64,000 nucleotides of DNA from Elusimicrobiota bacterium (GTDB taxonomy: Bacteria; Elusimicrobiota; UBA8919). Under the pieces are notes generated by a model. It did not search any database and was not told the origin of the DNA. It saw nothing but the letters and a program-made list of their open reading frames with translations. Position 1 is the first letter of the stretch. Each line of letters opens with the position of its first letter. This document shows positions 16,711 to 25,996 of the stretch, in pieces. The stretch is taken from contig JAQUMH010000002.1 of the NCBI GenBank assembly GCA_028718185.1, positions 192,088-256,087 on the forward strand, read 5' to 3'. A program made the translations under genes and the position numbers.

Positions 16711-17657
16711 GATAATTTATCGCCGATTTTCAGGTTTTGTCCTTGCAGGAATGACCAGGCAGACATAATATTTTTTGAGGCAGGTTGAATTGATTTCACA
16801 AGTAAATAACCGGTGCCGCATTTAACAACAAAACCAATGTTTTTTTGAATTGAAATAACTGAACCTGGCACATAATCATCTTGTTGGTTACAAGATAATA
16901 GAAAAACTTCAGTTTCAATAATTTTTAATCTTTTAATCTTTAAATCTTTATCAATAATTTCCAAGTATGCACCGGGCCAGGGTTTTGTCCCCCGGACTAA
17001 ATTACAAATATCTTCAGCAGATTTTTTCCAGTCAATTTTACCATTCTCTTTTTTCAAAGGAGGCGCAAAACTCGGTATACCAGCCTGAATTGTACCTTTT
17101 TCCCCGTTTTTTATCAGGGCAAGTGTTTCTTTTAAGACATCTATAGCAACCGGTATCAGCTTTTCTCGTAGTTTTATTGTATCGTCATCTTTACAAACCT
17201 GGATTTTTTTCTGAAATATTATTTTTCCCGTATCCAGTCCCTCGTCCATAAAAAAACTTGTAACACCCGTCTCATTTTCATTATTAATTATTGCCCACTG
17301 GATAGGTGCAGCACCCCTGTATTTGGGAAGAATCGAATAATGAATATTTACACAGCCCATCGGGAAAACATCAAGTAATATTTTCGGTAAAATCTTCCCA
17401 TATGCAACTACTATTGCAAGGTCCGGTTTAAGACTTAACAACTCAAAAACAAAATTTTCGTCTTTAAGTTTAGCAGGAGTAAATACCAGCAAATTATTTC
17501 TACAAGAAAGCTCTTTTACGGGACATATCTGAATATTTAGATGTCTATTGGCAGGAGTGTCCTGTTTAGTAACTGCAGCTACTACAGTTTCATTTTTAAG
17601 TAAATATTCACAAATCGGTTTTGCATATTCCGGCGTTCCAAAAAAAACTATTTTCAT
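16707..17657 (-). CDS. fmt: Methionyl-tRNA formyltransferase
   Basis: The enzyme formylates initiator Met-tRNA using 10-formyl-THF. Motifs: IVFFGTPEYAKPICEYLL at the start; VAYGKILPKILLDVFP; NIHYSILPKYRGAAPIQWAI with the catalytic Asn-His; and TGVTSFFMDEGLDTGKI with the Asp. The C-terminal OB-like domain is present (GTKPWPGAYLEI; PGSVISIQK). Its 316 residues are typical. Its ATG overlaps the def stop by 4 nt, the usual def-fmt coupling. Confidence 0.96.
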   Translation of the reverse strand: MKIVFFGTPEYAKPICEYLLKNETVVAAVTKQDTPANRHLNIQICPVKELSCRNNLLVFTPAKLKDENFVFELLSLKPDLAIVVAYGKILPKILLDVFPMGCVNIHYSILPKYRGAAPIQWAIINNENETGVTSFFMDEGLDTGKIIFQKKIQVCKDDDTIKLREKLIPVAIDVLKETLALIKNGEKGTIQAGIPSFAPPLKKENGKIDWKKSAEDICNLVRGTKPWPGAYLEIIDKDLKIKRLKIIETEVFLLSCNQQDDYVPGSVISIQKNIGFVVKCGTGYLLVKSIQPASKNIMSAWSFLQGQNLKIGDKLS

Positions 17658-18148
17658 CTCTTTTTAAAATATTCCTTTTTCAATTTCCATCTTTTGATAA
17701 GGCTAACCTTATCAAACAAAGCAATCCCGTTGAGATGGTCTATTTCATGCTGAAATACCCTTGCCATTAAGCCATCAACTTCCCATTTTACTTCTTTTCC
17801 ATCATAAGTTATACCGGAAACTATTATCTTCTGTGCCCGCTTTATTTTTGCCGAGATACCCGGAAAGGAAAGGCAACCTTCTTCAATCGAGCACTTGCCA
17901 GTAGACGATAAAACACAAGGGTTAAAAAGTACTACCGGTTTTCGTTTTCCCTCCGGTTTTATATCTGCCACAAAAACACTTTTTAATTCACCTACCTGAT
18001 TAGCAGCAAGTCCAATTCCATTGAAAAAATACATCGTTTCAATCATATCTTTTGAAAGTTTTAATAACTTCTCATCAAGCCGGGTAATTTCTGCTGTTTT
18101 TACCTTTAGTATTTTATCCGGATATTTTTTTATCTGTAAAATAGCCAT
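17654..18148 (-). CDS. def: Peptide deformylase
   Basis: It removes the formyl group from nascent proteins. All three metal-site motifs are present: GIGLAANQVG, EGCLSFPG and QHEIDHLNG. Length 164 is normal. No clear Shine-Dalgarno sequence is seen upstream. A REP-like hairpin lies within 8 nt of the start, so the repeat is part of the leader between priA and def. Confidence 0.96.
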   Translation of the reverse strand: MAILQIKKYPDKILKVKTAEITRLDEKLLKLSKDMIETMYFFNGIGLAANQVGELKSVFVADIKPEGKRKPVVLFNPCVLSSTGKCSIEEGCLSFPGISAKIKRAQKIIVSGITYDGKEVKWEVDGLMARVFQHEIDHLNGIALFDKVSLIKRWKLKKEYFKKR

Positions 18149-18155
18149 ATTATTG

Positions 18156-18182
18156 GTAGACCCTGAACATAGTTCAGGGTGA
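18156..18182 (+). repeat. REP-like singlet: GTAG plus hairpin
   Basis: GTAG (18156-18159) is followed directly by an ACCCTGAA/TTCAGGGT hairpin (18160-18180). It lies between priA and def. The GTAG-stem layout matches the other elements of this window. Confidence 0.6.
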
Positions 18183-18223
18183 CACTGTTAAATTTTTTTG
18201 TCAGTGTCATCTTATCAAAAAAC

Positions 18224-20158
18224 TTACACAGTTTCAAGTGGGTCAATATCAAAAACTACATTTACTTTTTTCTTGTGATGAGACTCGTCTAATTCCAATA
18301 AACGACTACTAATGTCCGGAAAATCGCTTTCCTGAAACTTAAGGAGAATCTGCCACCTGTATTTCCCGGCAAGGAACGAAGTTATTTTTGGAACAGGTCC
18401 TAAAACTACCAAATTTTTTATTTTTTCTAATTTATCCGCTATTGCTTCTGATTCACAAATTACATCGTTTTCATTCTTACCTGATATTGTTATATTTATC
18501 ATTTTAGAAAATGGCGGCCAGGAAAACTCTTTTCTAAATTCTACTTCATTCTTATAAAAACTCTCGTAATCAAACTCAGCAGCGTATTTTATGGCATAAT
18601 GTTCAGGATTTTCTGTTTGAATCACAACCTGCCCTGACGAAGAACCCCGCCCGCACCTGCCTATAGAATGTGTTATCAGCGAAAAAGTCCTTTCAGCAGA
18701 ACGAAAATCCGCAGAATATAAACCCGAATATGCATTGATAATACCAACTAAAGTCATATCGGGAAAATCAAACCCTTTTGCAACAATCTGGGTACCAATT
18801 AAAACACAGGGTTTGCCAGATTTCATAATATGAAACATTTCGGAATAGGTGATTTCCGAATCGGCGTCCATTCTTAACACTTTTGTAGTCGGGAAAAGTC
18901 CTTTTACAATTTCTTCAACTTTTTCCGTACCATACCCATAATAAATAACACTACTGTTACAGACAGGACAAGATTTATAAAAATCCTGTTTGTATCCGCA
19001 GTAATGACATAAAAGTTTTGCCGGATTTTTATGCGCAACTAACGGTATTGAACACTTTGGACACCTTACAATATTACCGCAACTGCTACATTTTATAATT
19101 GTCGCCCAGCCTCGTCTATTTATCAATAAAAAAACCTGTTTATTCTGCAATATAGCATTTGTTATAGCATACTTAAGTGGTTTTGTGATTGCAAATTTTT
19201 GTGTATATTTTAAATCAATGATACTGATTTTCGGCATAGGCCTGTTATCAATTCTTGCAGACAATTTTAAAACTTCTATCTCACCGGTTTTTGTTTCGTA
19301 ATATGTTTTAATTGACGGGGTCGCCGACCCGAGAATTACAATGCCACTTTCTATTTTTGCTCTTTGTATTGCAACATCTTTAGCGTGATATTTAGGCGTC
19401 TGGATATTCTTATAAAAATCATCATCTTCTTCGTCAAGTATGAAAAGTTTGGGGTTTTTTAACGGTAAAAATATCGCTGAACGGGTACCTAAAACAATTT
19501 TAATCTTATCTGACTTAAGACGATTAAAAAAATCGTTCTTTTCCTTTTGAGTTAAACCACTGTGCCAAATACCTAATTTATCACCAAAACGTATACGCAA
19601 TAATTCCCTGAATTGACTAAGCAGCGAAACATCAGGTACAAGGTATATTGCTGATTTATTATTATTAAGACACCATTCAATAGTTTGAACATAGATTTCT
19701 GTTTTACCGGAATCGTTCATCCCGTATAAAAGAAATGTTTTTTGACGTGATATTTGTAATGACAAAATTATTTTTTCAATCGCTGATTGCTGCTCTAAAT
19801 TGTGTGTAATTAAAGAATCTGAAGAGAGCCGCCTGTTTAATATTTCTATTTCTTTTGACGGTAGTTTACTGGTCTGGGGTAGAATGAGGTTTAAGGCACT
19901 ACCTAATGAACATAAATAATATTTAGAAATCCAATCTGCAAGCTGCATTAATTCATTATTTATAAACGGTTCATTATCAACAACTTTTATTATTTTTTTG
20001 AGCGATAATTCCGATTTTTCTTTAACCGCAACGACAAAACCGGTTAATTTTTTCTTATTAAACGGGACAACAACCCTGCATCCGATTTTAACATCAGTAT
20101 CAGCAATATAATCAAAATTTTTATAAATATTTATAGGAAGCGCTACTTCTAAAATCAT
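18224..20158 (-). CDS. priA: Primosomal helicase PriA
   Basis: PriA reloads the replisome at stalled forks. The 3'-DNA-binding domain starts MILEVALPINIYKNFDY. The helicase core has Walker A GMNDSGKTEIY and a Walker B box reading LDEEDDDFYK, where most PriA proteins have DEEH. A complete eight-cysteine zinc region follows (CSSCGNIVRCPKCS; CHYCGY; CPVC). GTQIVAKGFDFPDMTLVGI and SIGRCGRG-type helicase motifs follow. The start is set at 20158; an in-frame extension to 20242 is encoded by short tandem repeats and should be ignored. Length 644 is slightly short but complete. Confidence 0.94.
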   Translation of the reverse strand: MILEVALPINIYKNFDYIADTDVKIGCRVVVPFNKKKLTGFVVAVKEKSELSLKKIIKVVDNEPFINNELMQLADWISKYYLCSLGSALNLILPQTSKLPSKEIEILNRRLSSDSLITHNLEQQSAIEKIILSLQISRQKTFLLYGMNDSGKTEIYVQTIEWCLNNNKSAIYLVPDVSLLSQFRELLRIRFGDKLGIWHSGLTQKEKNDFFNRLKSDKIKIVLGTRSAIFLPLKNPKLFILDEEDDDFYKNIQTPKYHAKDVAIQRAKIESGIVILGSATPSIKTYYETKTGEIEVLKLSARIDNRPMPKISIIDLKYTQKFAITKPLKYAITNAILQNKQVFLLINRRGWATIIKCSSCGNIVRCPKCSIPLVAHKNPAKLLCHYCGYKQDFYKSCPVCNSSVIYYGYGTEKVEEIVKGLFPTTKVLRMDADSEITYSEMFHIMKSGKPCVLIGTQIVAKGFDFPDMTLVGIINAYSGLYSADFRSAERTFSLITHSIGRCGRGSSSGQVVIQTENPEHYAIKYAAEFDYESFYKNEVEFRKEFSWPPFSKMINITISGKNENDVICESEAIADKLEKIKNLVVLGPVPKITSFLAGKYRWQILLKFQESDFPDISSRLLELDESHHKKKVNVVFDIDPLETV

Positions 20159-20290
20159 AAGAAAATAGGGTCGTTGGGTCTTAGGGTCGTAGGGTCGTGG
20201 GATAGCGGGATAGTGGGATAGAGAGATTGTTGGGTTACTCAATGACGTTATAACTCTATAACTCTATGAACTCTAAAACCCTATAACTCT
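20159..20290. repeat. Imperfect short tandem repeats between UDG and priA
   Basis: Two arrays are present. At 20168-20226, units like gggtcgta and gggata(g/t) repeat; at 20249-20290, units like ataactct repeat. The second array runs into the last codons and stop of the UDG gene (KEL then TAG). No promoter is seen here. Confidence 0.7.
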
Positions 20291-21024
20291 TTTTGTTTTT
20301 TCAGTTCTGCTTTTATCTTTTTAATATCTTCCCAGGTTTCAACTTTCCAGTTTGGGTTCCTTAATAAGGCGGCCGGGTGGTAGGTCGGGATTAATTTAAT
20401 TCCTTTATAATCGTAAAACTTACCCCGTAATTTACCAATAGGAATATCCATACCAATAAGCGTTTTAGCAGCAACACTGCCAAGCGCACAGATAATTTTT
20501 GGCTTAATCAGCTCAATCTGTTTTTCAAGATAGGGAATGCAAGTACTTATTTCTTCAGGATTGGGAGGACGGTCATTACCCCTGTTATCGGGATGAGACG
20601 GGTCAATCATAGGGTGACATTTAACAATATTAGCGATGAAAACATCTTCTCTTTTTAACCCTAGTGACTTCGGCTGAGTAATTATTTCATCCAAAAGCTT
20701 TCCTGCACGTCCTATAAACGGCCTTCCCTTCTGGTCTTCGTCAAAACCGGGACCTTCACCGACAAACATAAGCTCCGCTTTAGGATTACCCTCACCAAAT
20801 ACGGCGTTTTTCCTTGATGCTGAAAGATGACATTTTTTGCAGGTTCTTACTATAGCTGAAAGTTTCTTTAATCCTTCATCAACATTTGAACTTTTGTTAG
20901 ATTCTTTTTTTGTTCTTTTCACATTTTCTCCCTTTTCTGAAGCAATTACGGTAGCAATTCCGTCTGCTTTCAATTGCTCAACATACTTTTTTGTCATATC
21001 AATCGTTTTGTTAAAATAAGTCAT
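20281..21024 (-). CDS. Family 4-type uracil-DNA glycosylase
   Basis: The enzyme removes uracil from DNA. The iron-sulfur-type family 4 pattern is visible: [10 protein letters not shown] (two Cys ligands), [26 protein letters not shown] (active-site loop), [15 protein letters not shown] and [11 protein letters not shown]. The remaining two cysteines complete a 4Fe-4S set. The first 60 residues are a lysine-rich extension without a recognised domain. GGAG lies 9 nt upstream of the ATG. It sits between coaB and priA. Confidence 0.9.
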   Translation of the reverse strand: MTYFNKTIDMTKKYVEQLKADGIATVIASEKGENVKRTKKESNKSSNVDEGLKKLSAIVRTCKKCHLSASRKNAVFGEGNPKAELMFVGEGPGFDEDQKGRPFIGRAGKLLDEIITQPKSLGLKREDVFIANIVKCHPMIDPSHPDNRGNDRPPNPEEISTCIPYLEKQIELIKPKIICALGSVAAKTLIGMDIPIGKLRGKFYDYKGIKLIPTYHPAALLRNPNWKVETWEDIKKIKAELKKQKEL

Positions 21025-21090
21025 ACTTCATATCACTCCGGTAAATATTAAATTACTACATTAGTGTCACTGCCACTCCTTCCATTTGCC

Positions 21091-21167
21091 TGTCATTGCG
21101 AGGGCGAAACCCGCGGCAATCTCGTCAGCAAAACATGAGATTGCTTCGCTATCGCTCGCGATGACAC
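21091..21167. repeat. CATTGCGAG-type palindromic repeat, full copy
   Basis: Arms beginning tgtcattgcgag and ending ctcgcgatgaca enclose inner arms around gcaatctc and gagattgc. The whole can fold as one long hairpin of about 77 nt. It lies between coaB and the UDG gene. Confidence 0.7.
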
Positions 21168-21195
21168 CAAAAAGAACTTATGGACCCTACCTTAA

Positions 21196-21843
21196 TTAAG
21201 AAAGAGTCTTAAAATTTTCTAATTTATCAAATATTTTTTCCGCTAAAATATTTTTTGGTATATTTTTAAATTTATCAATACCGTTTTGCGTGATAATTGC
21301 ACCTGTTGTCTTAGCGCTGTTAATTGTATTAACACCATTCGCTATTATCATATCCAATTTCTTCTTTTTAAGCTTTGCACGGGCGTTCTCTTCCAGGTTT
21401 TCAGTCTCAAGAGAAAAACCAATAACAAATGATTCTTGTGTTCGAATGTTCTTATGTTCTTGCACTACTGATAATAGAATGTCAGGATTAGGGATTAAAT
21501 TCAATTTAATTGGTTTACCTGTCTTTTTTATCTTGTTTTTAGAAATTTTTTCAGCCCTGTAATCGCCGACTGCAGCACAGGAAATAAAAATATCGCATTG
21601 CTTAAAATATTTTTTTACCTGTTGAAACATTTGTAACGCCGAGACTACTTTTACAACTTTTATGCCTTTCGGCGGCTTTACATTTACAGGACCGCTTATT
21701 AATATTGTCTTTGCACCTCTTTTTTTTGCTTCTTCAGCTAAAAAATAACCCATTTTCCCGGATGAGTCATTGGAAATAAACCGGACAGGGTCAATATATT
21801 CCTTTGTAGGTCCTGCTGTAATTAAAACTTTCTTATTTTTCAT
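21196..21843 (-). CDS. coaB: Phosphopantothenoylcysteine synthetase domain, stand-alone CoaB
   Basis: CoaB joins 4'-phosphopantothenate and cysteine in CoA synthesis using CTP. The protein matches only the C-terminal half of a normal bifunctional CoaBC: ITAGPTKEYIDPVRFISNDSSGKMGY, SCAAVGDYRAEKISKNKIKK, GFSLETENL, KKKKLDMIIANG. The CoaC half is a separate gene at 23018-23572, with an unrelated hydrolase between. At 215 residues it is complete as a domain. Confidence 0.92.
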   Translation of the reverse strand: MKNKKVLITAGPTKEYIDPVRFISNDSSGKMGYFLAEEAKKRGAKTILISGPVNVKPPKGIKVVKVVSALQMFQQVKKYFKQCDIFISCAAVGDYRAEKISKNKIKKTGKPIKLNLIPNPDILLSVVQEHKNIRTQESFVIGFSLETENLEENARAKLKKKKLDMIIANGVNTINSAKTTGAIITQNGIDKFKNIPKNILAEKIFDKLENFKTLS

Positions 21844-21865
21844 ATATAATTTCAGCCCTACAATT

Positions 21866-21913
21866 TCCCCCTCATCTTTTTTCTTTTCCCCAATGGGGAG
21901 AAGAAAGAGAGAA
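21866..21913. repeat. CCCCTCATC hairpin repeat, copy 1
   Basis: CCCCTCATC followed by a pyrimidine run pairs with a purine run through TTCCCC/GGGGAG. This is the most decayed copy of the family seen at 31407, 41306 and 53075. Confidence 0.6.
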
Positions 21914-21923
21914 AAATATTTAC

Positions 21924-22979
21924 TTATTTACTAATCTTAAGATACTCGTCCAAAAAATTCCAGGACATTTCGCGGGTACACTTGAACGTTATATGTCCGT
22001 CACCATGCACATATATCGCCAGTTTATCGTTTGCACCAAGCAGTTTATAAACAGGAAAAGCGGCATAGACGCATGAGAAAGCATTCATTACATCAGGTGA
22101 TGCGCACGGATCAAAATATGTCTCTATCTCTAATAATGCTTTCGGGGCAATAAGTGAGATAAGTTCGTTATATTCCCATTGCGGTATCCCGCAATTTTTT
22201 TTCATATAATCAATTATTCTCGGGTTACATTCGGGATGAGGGGCCACAATTTTGTAAAGATAGAGACTGTTTGGCGTGATACCGGCAGAACTGACAGTTG
22301 CAATTACCCTTTCATCAAAAGCCGGCAGTATTAAAGCCGCTCTGCCACCTAAAGAATGCCCGAAACAGCCGATATTCTTACCTTTACTAAAACCAAGTTT
22401 TTCCAGCATATCCAGCGATAATTGCTGTTCAATCAAACGTCTTGAATCTAACGTCCACTCAGGGTATTTTTTGTAAAATTCATTCTGTACTTCATATAAA
22501 TCTCTCTCTTTAAATTCAGGGGAATATGAATATTGGTCAGGTAAAATTACCACATATCCTCTTTCAGCAAGTTCAAGAGCATATACAGATTCCGGATAAT
22601 TTTTAGGGTCCATCAGGCAGTATTTACCACCCATATTATTACCATGAATGGCAATTACAGCATGTGCAGGAAGCACTTTTTCCCCGCCTTTCGGTAGCAA
22701 GACAACAGCTTCATTCCACTCGTCTTCTATAACACGGTATTTATATACTATATGTGTAAGTCCGTATTCTTCGTATCTTTTTATTTCTTTATATTCCGGT
22801 TTCCTACAAATGCCCGCGGGAACTTTTCCCATTGATTCTGAAATACGTTCTTCTATTGTTTTTCTTATTTTAGGCCACTCGCTTGCTTTTGTACTTGGAA
22901 GAATCGGAGGTGACGGCATTATACTTTTTATCGTATGCTTGCTTACCCTACTCCAACCCGATGGATAAATCTTGCTCAT
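21924..22979 (-). CDS. Alpha/beta hydrolase, probable acetyl-esterase or dienelactone-hydrolase type
   Basis: This 351-residue protein has VLPAHAVIAIHGNNMGGK (oxyanion region), then the nucleophile elbow GHSLGG in CFGHSLGGRAALILP. FDPCASPDVMNAF and YVHGDGHITF supply candidate Asp and His. No signal peptide is present, so it is cytoplasmic. It most resembles the large BAAT/dienelactone-like or abhydrolase_7 group of esterases, and the substrate is unknown. It separates coaC from coaB, which is unusual. A GGGAGAAG ribosome site is present. Confidence 0.8.
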   Translation of the reverse strand: MSKIYPSGWSRVSKHTIKSIMPSPPILPSTKASEWPKIRKTIEERISESMGKVPAGICRKPEYKEIKRYEEYGLTHIVYKYRVIEDEWNEAVVLLPKGGEKVLPAHAVIAIHGNNMGGKYCLMDPKNYPESVYALELAERGYVVILPDQYSYSPEFKERDLYEVQNEFYKKYPEWTLDSRRLIEQQLSLDMLEKLGFSKGKNIGCFGHSLGGRAALILPAFDERVIATVSSAGITPNSLYLYKIVAPHPECNPRIIDYMKKNCGIPQWEYNELISLIAPKALLEIETYFDPCASPDVMNAFSCVYAAFPVYKLLGANDKLAIYVHGDGHITFKCTREMSWNFLDEYLKISK

Positions 22980-23017
22980 TTTCTTCTCCCATTATAATAT
23001 AGTTATTCAGTAAATAA

Positions 23018-23572
23018 TCAGCGGTTTTTTAAGATTTTTTCTATCTCAGAAATGATTTGTCGGGGTTCTGACATTCTACCTATATCTTCATCACCACAGG
23101 CAAGTTCACCTTTTTCCGGACCAATAAAATAAAACCCGATTTTTTTAAGCTTTGAAATATTTTCCTGCGTAATCTGATTTTTATACATTTCAGAATTCAT
23201 TGCCGGACAAATCACGACAGGACATTTTACAGAAAGAATTAAAGTTGTCAGTGCATCATCTGCTATACCTGCAGTAATTTTAGCAATTACATTGGCTGTC
23301 GCAGGTGCAATTAAAAACAAATCCGCTTTTTTTGCAATAGAAACATGCTCAATATCCCAATCAAATAAAGTTGAAAACATATCATCATAAACCCTGTTTT
23401 TAGAAAGTGTCCGGATTGTAAGAGATGTAACAAACTCAGCAGCATTTTTAGTCATAACAGGTAACACTGCAGCCTCTGATTTTACCAAAAACCGTATAAT
23501 TTCACATGATTTATACGCAGCAATTGAACCGCTTATACCTACTATTATATTTTTATTCTTCAGTGATGACAT
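23018..23572 (-). CDS. coaC: Phosphopantothenoylcysteine decarboxylase, stand-alone CoaC
   Basis: This flavoprotein decarboxylates phosphopantothenoylcysteine in CoA synthesis. It matches the N-terminal half of CoaBC: VGISGSIAAYKSCEIIR, the active-site His in DIEHVSIAKKAD, VICPAMNSEMY (PAMN), and the flap GELACGDEDIGRM with Cys. It starts 13 nt inside the end of gmk, so translation is coupled. The partner domain is at 21196. Confidence 0.92.
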   Translation of the reverse strand: MSSLKNKNIIVGISGSIAAYKSCEIIRFLVKSEAAVLPVMTKNAAEFVTSLTIRTLSKNRVYDDMFSTLFDWDIEHVSIAKKADLFLIAPATANVIAKITAGIADDALTTLILSVKCPVVICPAMNSEMYKNQITQENISKLKKIGFYFIGPEKGELACGDEDIGRMSEPRQIISEIEKILKNR

Positions 23573-24132
23573 AACTTTCGCTCCTTTTTTATTATGCTTT
23601 CTAACTTACTAAATGCTTTTTTAAGCGAATCATTAACAACTGTATAGTCGTAAAACTTCCTGTATTTCATTTCTTTCCTGGCGTTATGAAGCCGTTTTTT
23701 TATTTCTTTCTCACTGTCACGGTGCCGTTCCCTGAGCCGTTCAGACAATACTTTTGTTGACGGTGGTACAATAAATATCAAAAGTGCTTGCGGGTATATC
23801 TTTCTTATGTTCATCGCACCCTGGACATCAATATCAAGTATAACATCTTTACCTTTTTTAAGCTTCTCGTCAAGTTGTTTTTTGAGAGTTCCGTAGTGAT
23901 GACCATGCACGAGAGCTGTCTCTATAAACTTACCCGCTTTTTTTTTCTTTAAAAACTCTTTTTCTGATATAAAAAAATAATCTCTGCCTTCTTTCTCTTT
24001 TGGCGATGGTGGACGGGTAGTGGATGAAACGGAAAAAGCAAGTCCTTTAATATCCTTAAGAATAAGATTAACCAAAGTTGTTTTGCCCGCACCTGAAGGA
24101 GCTGATATTACGATAGGAATCCCGTCTCTCAT
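23560..24132 (-). CDS. gmk: Guanylate kinase
   Basis: It phosphorylates GMP to GDP. The P-loop SAPSGAGKTTL (about 9-19), the GMP-binding STTRPPSPKEKEGRDYFFIS and LDIDVQGAMNIR are all present. Length 190 is normal. There is no Shine-Dalgarno sequence, and a perfect promoter ends 8 nt before the ATG, so the mRNA may be leaderless. It is the first gene of the gmk-coaC-coaB-priA-def-fmt line. Confidence 0.96.
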   Translation of the reverse strand: MRDGIPIVISAPSGAGKTTLVNLILKDIKGLAFSVSSTTRPPSPKEKEGRDYFFISEKEFLKKKKAGKFIETALVHGHHYGTLKKQLDEKLKKGKDVILDIDVQGAMNIRKIYPQALLIFIVPPSTKVLSERLRERHRDSEKEIKKRLHNARKEMKYRKFYDYTVVNDSLKKAFSKLESIIKKERKLCHH

Positions 24133-24140
24133 GTTAAATT

Positions 24141-24169
24141 ATTATAATTTATATATCCCGATTTGTCAA
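24141..24169 (-). promoter_or_regulatory. Consensus promoter of gmk
   Basis: TTGACA (24164-24169), a 17-bp spacer and TATAAT (24141-24146). The expected start site lies within about 1-3 nt of the gmk ATG at 24132. Confidence 0.85.
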
Positions 24170-24186
24170 TAATACTGAATTATTGC

Positions 24187-25965
24187 CTACTTCATAGAAT
24201 TAAGAATTTTGAGGTTTTTCAGGAGTTGTTCTTGTAATTTATTATCAGGTAAGCCTAAATCTGCTGCAATATTCCAGTATTTCAACGCATTTCTCCTATC
24301 TTTTTTTAAATAATAACAGTTCCCGATGTTATTGTATACTTCGCCGTAATTTCTTAAAGCAATCGAAATATTATACGATTCTATCGCTTTGTCAATCAGG
24401 TTAAGTTTTCTGTATGCCTCACCTAAATCATATGCCGTTCTTTCAGAATGATAGTAATCCATCTTTATCGCTTTTTCATAATCAGTAATCGCACCCTGAA
24501 AATCATTAGCAAAAAGGGCATTGTCCCCTTTTTTTCTGTAAACGTCACTTGCAAATTGAGGTATTACTATCTTGTATAATAAAATAACAAAAATTATCAG
24601 GAGAATTACATGGATAATCGGATTTAAGTGACTCTTAGAAATATGTTGTAAATATTTTTCTTTGCTTTCACCTACTAACGACACGCGGGGTACATATGAT
24701 TCCATAATCCCGAAAAATACAAACATTGCTGAAACAACTGGCACTATTGAAAAAGGGAAATTTGTCAATGCATAAATAAAAACAGAAAACACTCCCGTAA
24801 AAAGTCCTAAAAGCATATTAAATCTGGATTCATCCGATTTTATTTTTTGATATAACAATTCTACACTATAATAGAAAAAACTAAAAAAGATAAATAAAAA
24901 GGCGGCTAATCCAAAAATACCCGTTTCGGCGAACCGCTGCAAAAACTCATTATGAAGATTTGATTCACTTGTACTTTGTATTTGTATATCTCTTTTAACT
25001 TTTGCCTGATAATTTGCAAAGTTAACTTTTAAGTTACCCGCACCAATACCTAAAACAGGGTGGTCTTTTATCATTTCCCAGCCGGTTTTCCACTTAAAAA
25101 TCCTCTCGTTTACCGAAGAGTCTTTAGTCTCAGTATTTATAATTTCACCAACAAAGCTTTTTATTGAGTCATATTTGCTAATTGATATAATAACCATTGC
25201 CGAAAACAACAGAGAGAACCAGAAAGTACCCCTGAACATTCTTCTTGATGCTGCAAATTTTATTCTTGTATAAATCATCTGCCAAATAATAAGACATGCA
25301 ATTGATATTAAAAATGCAATCCATGCTCCGCGGGTCCTGGCAAGCCATATATTAAATACAATCAGAAAACAAAAAATCATCCAAAAAATATGCACTAATG
25401 GTTTCCTTGTTGAAATCATTTTTGTAAAAATTAAAGGAAATACCAGTAAAAGATAACCGGAAAAAAAGTTAGGGTTACCGAAAGTTGAGAAGGGTCTGCC
25501 GCTGAAGTTAGAAAGCCAGTTAATAATATCAAATCCGAGATATTGCAGTAAGCCATATATGTTGGCAATAAATGTCACTATGATTAAAACGTTTAATACT
25601 GCCATTGAATACTTCTCAGGAAATCTTCTTACAGTAAAATATATTGATGTTAAAATAACCCAGAAAAGCAAAAACTCGTAAACCAATTGTGAATGAACTG
25701 CGTTTATTATAGAAAGTATTATTGCAAGCAAATATAAAACCAGAGGAAAACCAAGCCATGTATTTTTTGTATTCTTAAAGATATTTGATTTTAGTTGTTG
25801 TCTTTTCTCGAACATTTTTAATATCAGCAACAAAGCAAGAATCAAACCATAAAAACTAAAAACCAAATCCTTAATTAAAAAATTATCCTTTGTCCCTGTA
25901 TAAAATGCCAAAGGAGTCAGCAAAACAATTATTTGAATACATAAAAAAGATATTTTATTAGTCAT
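24187..25965 (-). CDS. O-antigen ligase-family membrane protein with C-terminal TPR, paralogue 1
   Basis: About a dozen hydrophobic helices cover residues 1-460. The Wzy_C-type motifs are present: RPFSTFGNPNFFSGYLLLVFP, ARTRGAWIAFLISI, and HPVLGIGAGNLKVNF plus SNLHNEFLQRFAETGIFG. Residues about 485-580 are TPR repeats (AITDYEKAIKMDYYHSERTAYDLGEAYRKLN). Such proteins ligate or polymerise glycans at the periplasmic face of the inner membrane; the glycan here is unknown. Two paralogues lie at 31462 and 33492. Confidence 0.85.
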   Translation of the reverse strand: MTNKISFLCIQIIVLLTPLAFYTGTKDNFLIKDLVFSFYGLILALLLILKMFEKRQQLKSNIFKNTKNTWLGFPLVLYLLAIILSIINAVHSQLVYEFLLFWVILTSIYFTVRRFPEKYSMAVLNVLIIVTFIANIYGLLQYLGFDIINWLSNFSGRPFSTFGNPNFFSGYLLLVFPLIFTKMISTRKPLVHIFWMIFCFLIVFNIWLARTRGAWIAFLISIACLIIWQMIYTRIKFAASRRMFRGTFWFSLLFSAMVIISISKYDSIKSFVGEIINTETKDSSVNERIFKWKTGWEMIKDHPVLGIGAGNLKVNFANYQAKVKRDIQIQSTSESNLHNEFLQRFAETGIFGLAAFLFIFFSFFYYSVELLYQKIKSDESRFNMLLGLFTGVFSVFIYALTNFPFSIVPVVSAMFVFFGIMESYVPRVSLVGESKEKYLQHISKSHLNPIIHVILLIIFVILLYKIVIPQFASDVYRKKGDNALFANDFQGAITDYEKAIKMDYYHSERTAYDLGEAYRKLNLIDKAIESYNISIALRNYGEVYNNIGNCYYLKKDRRNALKYWNIAADLGLPDNKLQEQLLKNLKILNSMK

Positions 25966-25996
25966 AGTTTTTGTGCTTTTTTAAACAAAAACTAAA

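Noticed and set aside
20159-20242. N-terminal extension of priA
   Set aside because: The extra 28 residues are encoded by short tandem repeats and lie before the normal PriA start MILEVALPI.
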